Source: Acanthacorydalis orientalis (Eukaryota > Arthropoda > Insecta > Megaloptera > Corydalidae). From it: DNA of 64,000 nucleotides. A model generated the notes under the pieces. The model saw only the letters and a program-made list of their open reading frames with translations. It was not told the origin of the DNA and did no database searches. The translations under genes were made by a program, and so were the position numbers. Shown piece by piece: positions 1-11,990 of the stretch (the first letter of the stretch is position 1; every line of letters begins with the position of its first letter). The DNA lies in the NCBI GenBank assembly GCA_034766995.1, contig CM068314.1, positions 23,148,284-23,212,283 on the forward strand, given 5' to 3'.

Positions 1-31
<31 letters not shown>

Positions 32-36
32 TATAT
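1..36. repeat. (TA)n microsatellite at window start
   Basis: An almost pure (AT)n run with one C interruption. It directly abuts the left end of the inverted-repeat element that follows and is probably cut by the window edge. Confidence 0.95.
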
Positions 37-255
37 GTTGTAGGCAAAGCCCGACTTTGCTTAGGCAAGGTGTGATCGCTCAGTCGCCGTTAGTCAAAAT
101 CCAAAGTAGAACCTCTACTCAGGGTTGTATACCTGGGCTTGGCCAGATTAAAAAAGAGCGAGGATAAGGGTGTGAATAAGAGTGAAGGTGATCTAATTTT
201 AATTTTATAAATCTGGATATATATTGACTAGTCAAGGTCGGACTTTTCCAACAAC

Positions 256-258
<3 letters not shown>
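35..258. mobile_element. Small inverted-repeat element (MITE-like) inside (TA)n
   Basis: The two ends are imperfect inverted repeats of about 28 bp. The left end reads ATGTTGTAGGCAAAGCCCG and the right end, reverse-complemented, reads ATGTTGTTGGAAAAGTCCG; about 22 of 28 positions agree. The 220-bp interior is clearly richer in G and C than its surroundings and has no convincing ORF. Both flanks are (TA)n, so a TA duplication cannot be told from the repeat itself. The size, terminal inverted repeats and lack of coding capacity fit a MITE. I cannot assign a superfamily from these termini. Confidence 0.6.

Positions 259-331
<73 letters not shown>
259..331. repeat. (TA)n microsatellite, 73 bp
   Basis: Uninterrupted TA dinucleotides directly after the inverted-repeat element. 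Together with the tract at the window start it probably represents one microsatellite split by the insertion. Confidence 0.95.
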
Positions 332-335
<4 letters not shown>

Positions 336-2031
336 TTATAAACTCTAAAAGGAATGAAAATAGACTAATAAAGTTGATCTAAAAACAACTGGAAGAAAAA
401 AAATTTTCTAGTTTAAAAACGGTCATAAAATCATTTTGATTTGAGTGATTGAAATTCTAATCTTCTGAAAATTGCACATTGAACATTGAATTCAGAGAGA
501 AAATATTGGAAGAATATTTTTCTAAGAAATTTTTTGTTGTCAGAAATTTGTTAATTTAAAAAGATCTATGTGTTTAATGTAAATCAATGTAGTCAAAAAA
601 GGATTTAAATTGAAACGATTGTTCAGTAATTAATTTTTCTTTACATATCAATGAACTTAAATGATTGATATCTTTTCAGATATATTATGATCAATTGAAT
701 ACCATTTAATATATATATATATATCAATATAAAAAAAAAGAATTAAAAGTAATCAAATTTTCAAGAAAAAGGTTTAATTAATTCTCAGAAAAAAATGAAC
801 AAAATATTAAAATAAACATCCTTATTAACAAATAGCAAATGATTCTGAGTTCATCTCTGTTCTACTGTAAGGAAATTTGTAATTTATGTTTACAAACCTC
901 ACATTATTGCTAAGTGAAAAATTAAATATACCTTATTAAATAAAAAAAATTAAATATCCGAACAATTGGTAAATTACCATAGGAAACTTCTGTAAATACA
1001 ATATTGCCAGTTTGTAAGAATGAGTTAAGTTTTTTTTACAGTTTAATTTTCCATTAGATTGATTATATATATATATATATATATATAAATAGAGAGAGAG
1101 GGAGATAGAAAAAGAGAGAGATGCATTTTTTAAATATAAGTACAAAAAGGAATAATTAGTACATATGATTTAAAAGTAATAAAATTTTCCAGGACTTCAA
1201 TAGTTCAGTTCTTGAAATATTTTATTTATTTAAATAACTAGCGTGATTAGTATTTTTCTTTAAAAAATTATTGAATATAAATTGTTATAATGCCAGTATA
1301 ATCAATATTAATGCGCATAAATGAATTATAGAATTAAATAACAAATAAATATGTTAGTGTATAGCTTGTAATGAAATATGGTGAAATAATTATTTCTAAG
1401 AAAATTGTTTTTCGTAATAAAATTGTTCAAGAAAACTACACTTTATGAATTTATTATTTGTAATTACTTTTAATAAATGGATTAACGCGCTAATGCAGAT
1501 TCTCTGAGTAGTAACTTTAACACACTATCGTGAGTAATAACTTGAAGATACTATTTGTTGTTTGATTGCGTTTGCATGTAGTTTTTTTTTAAATAAACGC
1601 ATGTTGAAATATATTGTATACAAAAAGATGTTATTTTTCTCGCGAAAACGTTTTCTCTTCTTTCTAAAACACTGTAAGGAATAGTAGATTTCTTTAATAA
1701 ATCAGTCTGTTTCTGTGCTTATATTATAAGAGAAATACTTTTTAAATTGGAAATCTGTTCACGTTAATTACTATAAATATACTGTTGGAAAATTATTAAA
1801 ACATTTTTAAGTAAGAATATTTACTTTTTTAGAAAGTAAATTACATCTTTTAAACATTAAAAATTAATTTTGTGAAAGAAATTTCTATAAAACCAAATTC
1901 ATTTAGGAATATCTCACACATTTCATACAATTAGATAATTTTAATAATTTATCTTTACTACTAAAAAATATTTGTAGTGTTATTTGATCAATAAGAAATT
2001 TATCTATAATCTAATTTAACAAAAAATACGA

Positions 2032-2084
<53 letters not shown>

Positions 2085-5000
2085 ATAAAGCACTATGTGC
2101 TGATTGGATACCGAAAAAATATACTTGGTAGAAAAGAAAATAAAAAATACCAGTCATGTTTTGATTTATGGTCTTAAAAAATAAATATTAAAAATATTTT
2201 TAAAGCAATACAAGTCGGTGTATGTACAAATCATAAGTATGTATCTATGCTCTATATAAACTGAAGTTTTATTATAGATTATACATCATTATTGTATGAG
2301 TAACCGTAAGTTAAATCCGAGCAGGAAATTGATGTCATTATCCTATTTAAAGTGTATACAAATCAAATAACTGATGGAATAATTTTTTTTATATTCAATA
2401 TTTGTATAAAATATACTAACAATTTCGGCATGACAGATATTACAGAAATGAATAAAAAATGCATAAAACATATTTTTATTATTTAAATATTCAAAAATTA
2501 TAATATATTATATTTTTTTTATATTAAAGAAGAAACTAATATAAATGTAGTAGCAACATTAATTATACTGTTGATATTTAGGTTTAACTTTTATTCCAAG
2601 CAGTATCTCATTGATTATAGTTTGATATTTGATCTCAAGATTACTTTAAAATAAAATTATTTAGTTATTATAAATCATTTATTGAAATATCCCATTAAAA
2701 ATATTAATATATGAATTACAAACGTGATCTCACTTATATAAACTAAAAAGATTTTACTTGTTTGAATATATAATTACTGTTTAGGAAAATAAATTTACAT
2801 ACAAAGCTTCGATATTATAACAAAACTTTTATAAGAATCATTTCATTACATTTTCCTCTATGAATGTAACTCATTATAATGTGAATATTCTACTCAGAAG
2901 AAGAAAAATGTGTTATATAGAATTATTTTTTTTGAAAAATGTGACAGTACATTTCAAAAAAATAATATTTTTCTCTGTATTTCGTTGTCCGCAAACATAT
3001 TTTTATGCATACATGAGTAGTATATTTTAATATTTTTTCATGGTGATGCACACACTATTCCACAAAATCTGGTTTGAGATAATAACTTACTGGTTATATC
3101 TAGTTACTTACGTGCGTATAACTACTATTCTATAACATTAATTTTAAAAACAGATTATAATAAAATTAGCTTGTCAAATTTTTATAAAAAAGAAAATTAT
3201 GTTTATAAAAAACAACCGCGATGATATTTGTAAATATATATTTAATTAAAACAAATGAAACACTTGTTATAAACTTGAAATTTATAAAATAAAGACGGAA
3301 TTTATTTGAAAATGAGCTTATTAAAATTAAAACAACATTGTATTGTCTATAATACTTATTTAAGAAAATAAAATTTTAATAAATTTATATTCGAAATTTG
3401 TAGAAAAATTAATTAATATGTTTTAATTCAGATATTTAATAATAATTGTATATGTCGGTAAAAAAACAATAAAATATTCGATAACAATCAATATGCCAAT
3501 TGATTGATTCAATTAATTGAAAAATTCTTCCACAAAAATGTAAATGTCACGTGATGATCGGTGCGCATTTCAAGGTTTTATTTACTGAGCCCATGAATGA
3601 CCTTTAAAGCAAGGTAGTATAAAAAATCTGGCAACAAATCAAAGGCCAGCGGAAAGAACCAACATTTCTGGGAATTTTGGGAATATTAAAATGTAAAAGG
3701 GAGCGCTGAGAAGTAAAGAATGAAATATGAATAATAATATATGATTTTTTTCTAAATTTTTTATTAAAAAAAACATGTTATGAAGTAAAACGAAAATAAT
3801 CTGAATTATATAATTATAAAAAGTTATAAAATGCAGGTAAAACACAGAAATAAAATTTGTTAAACACGAAAAAAATTAATTCTTAACAATATTAATTGTT
3901 CTATCTTGTTTTTACTTCCTTCTTATATTCATTTTTTTTATTTTATATATATAATATGTCAATAAAAGATGGATATAAAGAAAAAATCATTTATTTTATA
4001 TCAATACAGCTGTTAACAATATAGTATGAAGTAGAGATTACTGAAATCTCTAGATTTATTATTTTCTTTTTAAAATTTAACAGGAGAATTTATTTTATTT
4101 TTAAATAAATAAATTGTATCAAAAATTTCAAAATGTAATGATAAAAATTAATACCGACTACTGATTACACGTTTAATTTAAATATGAAACTGCAATTCTA
4201 TTTTTAAAATGTATTATGTACTCATTTACTGTTTAATGCTTTACCTGTTCATATCTTCTGTGGAATATAATTTTTTTAAAATATTTTTTCCGAATTTATA
4301 ACTTTAGTTGTAACTCGATTTTATTTCTACTAATATATATATATATTAAGTAGTGATATCAGTAGTGATTATGACTGAGAATCGCTTCTTGAAAAATTAA
4401 TTGTGGATGTATTATAATAAGTATTTAAATATTTATAATTTATAACTTTATATAAATTAACAAATAAATCTATTCCAAAATACATAACGTTATCATTGTT
4501 TATCAAATGAGAAATAATTGTCATTCTACTAGTAATATATTAACGTAAATGTATTTACACAATTCTCGTTGTTTGTAAGAGTGCAAATATTTATTATAAT
4601 AAATCAGTACGAATTGTAGAAAATAGATGATGATAACGAATCAGGAAATATCCGGACATCACTAGAAAGTGTGACGTGACGCGTTACAAGTACGACGGAT
4701 AAAAATCGTAATTATAAATTCAAGGATCTAAGTAAATGAATTAATTATGTATCTTATATGTGATACATATTCGTATTTTTTCACAGTATATATTTAGAAA
4801 AATATAATTCGAAAATCAATAACATTACATAATCTTAATAGAATTGCAAATTTTACTTTAGTTGTTAATATGGAAGAAATAATTAATTACAAAATAAATT
4901 TTAGTTATATTGTTTTTCGTTTTCGATTACATATAAAAATAATAAGTGTAGTATGTAAATTGCACACTATTTAATAAAATATATTATTTCTTTTTCTTTT

Positions 5001-7080
5001 TAATATTTTCCTCTATCTTTTACGGACATTACCAATACTTTTTCTAATAAAAACTGTGGTTTCGAGATAAAATAACCTGCGGGTATACATTTATCTCGTC
5101 CAGCTTTTTGAAACTTTCTTAGACAGTTCATTTTAAAAGTAGGAAAAAGTAATTTATAGATACGAGATCAGATGAATACGACTGATGAGATAAGATTTTC
5201 TGGTTTTATTCGAATAACTTTGTACCTTCGAAGTTTTATGTAGTACAGGAATTGTTAAGCTTTAATACATAATTACTATTTCTAGCTAATTCAGGCCCTT
5301 TTTATGATAAATATTTTTTGCGACGGCATTATTTATAGTTGTCTCAAATAGTTTCTGACGTGCAGTTAATCGTGGATTATTTTAAAAAAATTCTTATAAT
5401 TTTTCTTGTAAGAAATTCCTCAATAGGACGACCACTATATTTGACATTTAAATCAAAATCTCAATTATATATATTTTTTCAATACTTTAAAATAATATTA
5501 TATGTTAATTTTGTATCAAATTTTATATTATACATATATATATATATATAATATTTAAATAATATATTATTTTTTCACTTAGCACTTTTTACATATTTGT
5601 TTTTACAAAAGTAAAAAAGAATAAGGTGGTAATTTTGATCGGAATCGATACTCAAGTTAAAGGATTTCAAAGAAAAATTAAGAATAAAATTTGCAAATAA
5701 TGAATAATATGTATGCAACAAAATCTTGTTTTTCCAATTGATTGCATTTTGTGACAAAGTCGTTCAGATTCGGAAAAGAAATATCGACTAATACGAAATG
5801 CAAATTTATCTCAAAATAATTACTCGAGAAAGTATATATACTATTTTTATTAACAGAAATAAAAACAATATATTTTATAAACACATTGTAGTGATTTTTG
5901 AAAATTATTTTCTATTCATTATATTATTCTAATTTTATAAATCTGTACTTTCTTATAATTTAATATCATGTTACAAGATTCAGACTTATACCATTACTCA
6001 ATTCGATTTATTTAAGAAACATTTTTTTAAGAACTAGTATCTTTTTGATTAAGAGCAAAGTATTGTACAATACTTACTAACAACTTAAGAATAATAAATA
6101 AAATACTAAAATAAATTAAAATTTATAACTTGTTTTAATTGCGGTATTCATTATCAGTATATAATTCAGTATTGATAAAATACAGACCATTAATTAAATA
6201 CTAAAACAATTAAAAAAAGGGCTGATCATGCACTCTTAAATATATATGTATAAAATTTAAAACTTTATGAATATACTTTTTTACTTGCATATCAAAACTA
6301 TTTTAAGTTCTAACTAATCGAGCACTGAAAATGTTAAATTTGAGTGGACATATTGAATTTAAATAATTGTTAATGTGTAATACATTTTCGACAAGTAAAA
6401 ATTAGTGATTATGGTTTATTTAAATACATATATATTTTTAAAGCAGAAAACTTTATGTAATGAACATTACTAATAATTTTTATTTAATAAATACTCTTTT
6501 AATATTTACGTTTGCATTTAACATAAACAAATATTGTTACAAAAATATTATTGTATCTAGTTTTTTTTCATCAAGCCTCATAATATGACACTATTGAAAT
6601 ATGCTTATTGTCACACAGGCCATTTCTCTAAATTTGAAAGAAAACCAATTATAATTAAACACATTGTAATTATAAAAGGAACCTAATATACACAAATAAA
6701 TAATTTCTAATAGATGTGTGAATAATTTTCACGTGTATGTGAACGTTTTTCATGTCTTGTCACGATTAAAATGACAAATTGTTGAGGTAAATGCAAATAC
6801 ATTATTAAATACGAGTATATCAGGTGTCTTATTGGATTACTGTATTATTATTGTTATAACAAAACTTAGAAAATGTATATTAAATATTTGGTTTAAGTTT
6901 CGGAAAAAATAATTATTTATTGTATATATATCAGCACTGAAGTCACGTTAAATTAAACAAAAATTAAAGCAGCATATAATAGTTACAGTTTCATTAATAG
7001 AGAGTGGTAAAGTGAAGATCGAATAGCTATTAGGTATTGCACAGGAATTTAGCACGTATATTATGTTTCTGTCAGTCGTT
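332..7080. other. AT-rich DNA without a recognisable gene
   Basis: I see no coding region. Short simple repeats occur at 709-724 (AT), 1063-1087 (AT) followed by a GA-rich run at 1091-1120, 2035-2081 (TA, 47 bp), 4335-4347 and 5533-5549. A patch at about 3540-3720 is slightly richer in G and C but has no supportable exon. The last 80 bases lie just upstream of a mariner transposase start and may include that element's 5' untranslated end. Confidence 0.6.
2035..2081. repeat. (TA)n microsatellite
   Basis: A pure TA run of 47 bp. Confidence 0.95.
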
Positions 7081-7942
7081 ATGGAGCAACAAACGAATTT
7101 TAAATTTTGTTGTTAATTAGAAAAAACTGCAAGAGAAACTTCTGAACTGTTGAAAACTGTGTAGGGTAATAAAACAGTAAGTTATACTAATGTGTTTGAA
7201 TGTCTTAAACGTTTCAAACATGGATGTGAGGATGTTCAAGATGGTATCTAGTACTGGACGAACTGCTGATTTGATCATAAAAGTTCGTGAAATTGCGACA
7301 AAAGATCGACGAATGATCCTTCGAATCATGGCAGATGAGTTGAACATCAATAAGGAGATTATTCGACAAATTTTACATGAAGATTTAGGAAAGAGGAAGA
7401 TCTGTGGAAATTTCTGCTCCCACAGTCTTGCGGATGAATAAAAACAAAGAAGAGTTGCATCATGCGTAGACTTTGTTTAAATTTGTTACAACAATGCAAC
7501 ATTTTTTAACTGCATTGTCACTGGTGATGAGTCATGGGTGTTTCAGTCTCAAGACGAAACGCTAGAGCATGAAGTGAATTGAAAAATCATCCGAGATACA
7601 AAGGGTTTCGTTTGCAAAAATCCAGAATGAAAACTATGCAGGTTACCTTTTTCTATAAACAGGTTGTGTTTTATTAAGAATTTGTGAAGTCATTTCTCAT
7701 GAAACTCGGTGTTGTTGAGATCAATCCCTCACCTCAACTGAATTGGTATCAGCAGAGTTTTTCTCTTTCTTAAAGTGAAAACTGTTCTTAAAAGAAAACA
7801 ATTTCCAGATGTAGAATATATTAAGAAAAATATATCCACCGATTTGAAAGCAGTTTCTTCGGACGCCTTTGCCGACTGCTTCCAAAAACTTTTAGAAAGT
7901 TGCAATAAGTGTATTAAAGTAAATGCAGATTACTTTGAATAA
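7081..7942 (+). pseudogene. Decayed mariner transposase (family 1)
   Basis: A Tc1/mariner transposase pseudogene that would have cut and pasted its own element at TA sites. The reading begins MEQQTNFKFC at 7081, the usual start of this mariner group. It shifts frame near 7240 and continues with RMILRIMADELNINKEIIR and LHEDLGKRKIC, the second helix-turn-helix. The first catalytic aspartate is visible at about 7520 in VTGDESWVFQ. The tail at about 7850-7942 reads SSDAFADCFQKLL and ends in ADYFE plus a stop, as in intact relatives. In-frame stops, frameshifts and loss of the region holding the second and third catalytic acids make it inactive. The length is about 860 bp against the roughly 1,035 bp expected. 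I could not define the terminal repeats with confidence. Confidence 0.85.
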
Positions 7943-8731
7943 ATATCAAACATTTTTTGTGTTACTTAAATTATGTTCCTTTTTATAGTCCCAATCCGGG
8001 AATTAAATATCAAATCTTGTAACTCTGAGGGTGATTCCTCTGCTTATTCCTCTCAAAAAATATTTATATAAACTAGGTTAGCAATATCGTCTATAATAGA
8101 GTTACGTTCATTTAAAGTTTGAGCTCCAAATTGTATTTTTTTTATAATTTTTATTGAAAACTTTTATAATGGTTGCGACTAGGCACGAGTCCTACTGTGA
8201 TGTCTCCTGCTGTATATATTAAAATTGAGTTACAAAGAATAATATCAGAAGAACATATTACAATGTTCTCTTACAAATAGAATATTTTTCATTTCTTTCA
8301 AAAATATGATAATCACATAGAATATCTCTACTCCATTTTTATGCATTACCATGTTCCTTTTAAGTAAATGATTTGATTATATTAGAGTTATAAACACATT
8401 TTAATATTATTATATATTTAGAGAGATGTGTGCATTTTTTTATTTTTTTTTGTGATTTCAGTTAAAATTTGAAATATTAAATACAGAAATATATCACACT
8501 CAATTCAAAAACCTATTATTTTCTCTTTTTATTTAAAATGAAAAAATATGCTTTTACTTTCTAAACACTTCATGTCAACTTTCAACATAAATATGCTAAG
8601 CGGATAATTTAACAAAAAGCCAATATGCATGATTGGTGAATTTTTGCATAACAGGTCTCCGTGATAAATTTTTATCGCTTATCGATAAAAAGGCATTTTA
8701 TCTTTTATAAATTATACAAATTCTAAAAGAA

Positions 8732-8805
8732 GTTATTTTTCTTAATAATAAAAATCCACATTTCTCGTCACTTTGTCCGAACCGTGTCCATCTGCCGCCA
8801 TCTAG
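8732..8805 (+). repeat. Dispersed non-coding repeat, copy 1
   Basis: About 75 bp here match, in reverse orientation, the stretch at 53615-53689. The shared core includes CCACATTTCTCGTCACTTT, preceded by CTTAATAATAAAAA and followed by a TCTG.CGCC block. There is no ORF. It could be the end of a retroelement or MITE, or a shared conserved element; the family is not recognised. Confidence 0.6.
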
Positions 8806-9111
8806 AGAATGTGGTGTATAAGGTTGTAATATTAAATTGTAAATACCAATAATTTGTTTTTTCTTGTTATGTTTCTTTTTATTTTCCAGTCAGTTTTGAC
8901 GGGCTATATACTAGTTATCAAATAAAGTAATAATAAATATTAATGATAGGTTTTTTCTTATTTTTTTTAATAATTAATTTAATAAAATCTATTAATAAAT
9001 TTGTTTAATACACACTTTGTTTATTTCTTTAGCTTATTGAATAGAATATGTCCTTAACCTTAGGTTAAAAAAGAGAGTGCAATAAATCTTTGTACACTAA
9101 TACATAGGCAC

Positions 9112-9116
<5 letters not shown>

Positions 9117-9172
<56 letters not shown>
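9117..9172. repeat. (TA)n microsatellite
   Basis: About 56 bp of uninterrupted TA dinucleotides. Confidence 0.95.
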
Positions 9173-9176
<4 letters not shown>

Positions 9177-9594
9177 TTAACGTAAACATAGATATTTTAT
9201 TTAATTACAGATTATGATTGTGTATTGTCGTCTTGTACAATGTATGTCAAGATAATATAATAGCTGCTGTGTACAGTAGCTGTTTATTAATTATATTTTC
9301 AGTCATAATAAATAAATCGCGTAGACAACTCTGTTTAAACTTATTAGACTTATTCTTCCACATTGTTATGTGTCTGATTGAAATGAATACAAAAGTAAAC
9401 AGTAATAAGTTTTTCTTCTAGGACATACAGTGAAACGTAGATATTTTTGTTTGACAATTAAAATAAATGTTTATATACAAAACAAACTTAAAATTCATAA
9501 GTAGCTATTGCGTTTTACTTTTTTTTTGTTTTTAAAGTATATTACGTGATTTATCAACGATTAATTTACGTGGTGAAGGATATAGTTTGAATTG

Positions 9595-9597
<3 letters not shown>

Positions 9598-9661
<64 letters not shown>
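9598..9661. repeat. (TA)n microsatellite
   Basis: About 64 bp of uninterrupted TA. Confidence 0.95.
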
Positions 9662-9664
<3 letters not shown>

Positions 9665-11438
9665 AAATAATTATCTGTGTATTTTTTTCATAAAACGTAC
9701 TATTTAATAGTTCAAACTTCTATCTTTGATTTGTTTAGAGATAGAAATAGAGCAAGATAATATAACTTTCAAAAAAATATGATTTTTCTAACAATAGTTC
9801 TTCTACTATGTATAAAGTGCAAATGGAATGATTATTTCCTATGAACAATTTAGTGTTTGGCATTAGTTGAATTCACTTTCATAAATGAATTTTTCGCACG
9901 TGATTTTCTTCTGATAAAAAAATATTCAAAGATTTTTCTTTATTTTGTGCTCTGAGAATAACGGCGTCGTCACCGAAAAGCGAGTAACACAATTAAAACG
10001 ATTAATAATTGATTGTTATACATTTTTGATCAAAAAAATTTTGTAACTTATTTCTGTGGGAAGGAAAATAATGTCAACAGTTTCCTCAGTTCGATAAATC
10101 ATGAAACGAAAAGAATTTAATCGTAGGAACGGACGTTTGTAAGCTATATTTGTTTATAGATATATGTTTATAGATATAAATAAACTATATATTTGTTTAT
10201 AGATTCAAATGCATGATTAAGAATGCTAATTAAGTTATTCAAGTTCTAATGATTTTGTTGAACAATAGTAAATTATTCTGGTTTATATTTGTACATCTTC
10301 TTTGAGAAACGTTAATTTATGATCAAATCTTTTTCGAAGTTATTTAATATGTATGGATGGAAAGATATATGTACAGAATAAAAATGAGTTTTAAATGTAC
10401 TTTTAGGTTTTTGATTTTATTTACATTAGGAATAATACACACAAGTGTTTAACATATGTGTTTGTTCAACGTGTACGAGTTGTCATATAAAGTAATTTAA
10501 TTGTTTCTAGAAAATCTGTTTTATCTACATTTGATTCGTTTAATTTATGCCGATGGTGCTGAAATTTGACAAGAACATTTTAAAAGAAAGGACGTTATAT
10601 CATGTGTTGTACTTAAGGTTAAACGTTTGTTTTTTTGATAAACAATAAATTTAAAAATACATATCAAGTAAGTATTTAAATATCACGCGGATTTGCAAAG
10701 TATATAATTAGTGAAGCACCTTTAATATGTATTACCGTGCGACCTCATAATTTGTCCTCAAGTACACCTTGAAAAGTATCATACATGAAATGTTTTACAA
10801 TAGATAATGTAATAAATTTGTTCTTATGGCGCTTGTTGATGTCTAGATGTATATGCGTGTTTGCTCATCAAACAATCTATGAATGAATCCTTGATACTCT
10901 GTCGTCATTGTTACGTCAGAAACGCTTTACTGAAGACATTGTCTGTATATCACGGTTCCTTTACCGTGTTAAGAGTTCAAGATCAAGCCGAATTGGTTTA
11001 CAAATTGATTACGGTACATTGTGAACTGATTGTGGAGACGTGTCTCACAAAATTCACTATTTCAACGACAGTTTGACGAATTGAGTAACACATTTAGAAT
11101 TTAAGTGAAATGCTTATTTGTTAATTTTATTCATATAAATTTTGTAATCATTTTAAGCTCCTCAAAATTTAAATAAAAATTCATACACATAATAAGAATG
11201 TAGAATTATTCTTAGTCTTTTGATAAAAAACTTTTTAAAATATTTGTAAATTATTTAATTTTCTTGTTTTTTGACACAAGCTCAAATAAATTCTTTTTGA
11301 ATTTCTCCAAATATTTTATTTGTCTTAATGTAATATTCATTATTGATAAATATTATGGAAAATAAAACTTACAATCAATAAATATTGACTGAAAAGAAAT
11401 CTCATTCTCCTCTCTCTCATATACACACATTATCTCAC

Positions 11439-11505
<67 letters not shown>

Positions 11506-11506
11506 G
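11439..11506. repeat. (TA)n microsatellite, interrupted
   Basis: TA repeats with one TG interruption, preceded by a CT/CA-rich stretch (TCTCTCTCATATACACACA). Confidence 0.95.
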
Positions 11507-11706
11507 AATATGGCAACATTAGCAATTGACTTGTATTCTAAAAAATAACTATTAAGAATACATTGGACGTCAGTGTGTTAATGGTTCATGTAAGATACTC
11601 AATTTATTTAAAATAATAGGGCATTGGTCTGATTTAAATTATGTAATGTACTGGTTTTTAATTCGTTTTTAATAGAAAATTATATATTTTTAAGCTATAT
11701 AATCAT

Positions 11707-11793
<87 letters not shown>

Positions 11794-11800
11794 ATATATA
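11707..11800. repeat. (TA)n microsatellite, about 94 bp
   Basis: One of the longest TA tracts in the window, broken twice by an extra T (TATTTATA). Confidence 0.95.
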
Positions 11801-11917
11801 ACACGTTTATTGAAAAGATAAATATTAAGAATGTATTTAAACAGTAAAAGTAAGTTTATTAATTAATTTTAATAATTAATTTCTATTCTTAAAAATTCGT
11901 AGTTAATTTCTAACTTG

Positions 11918-11918
<1 letters not shown>

Positions 11919-11974
<56 letters not shown>

Positions 11975-11990
11975 ATGTATGTATACATAT
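11919..11990. repeat. Compound microsatellite (CATA)/(TA)/(TG)/(TATG)
   Basis: CATA units lead into TA repeats, then a (GT)n run and TATG units. Reading through it on the minus strand gives (HT)n and (YI)n peptides, which are not proteins. Confidence 0.95.

Noticed and set aside
3639..3845. Hydrophobic frame on the minus strand that could suggest membrane segments
   Set aside because: T-rich codons give Phe, Leu and Ile by composition alone, and there are no other gene signals.
6822..6850. CAGGTGTCTTATTGG as a left mariner end for the element at 7081
   Set aside because: It does not match the inverted sequence downstream of that element's stop codon, so the pair cannot be supported.
10879..11076. 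65-codon open frame in a GC-richer islet
   Set aside because: The longer version would need a non-ATG start, and no homology or gene structure is visible.
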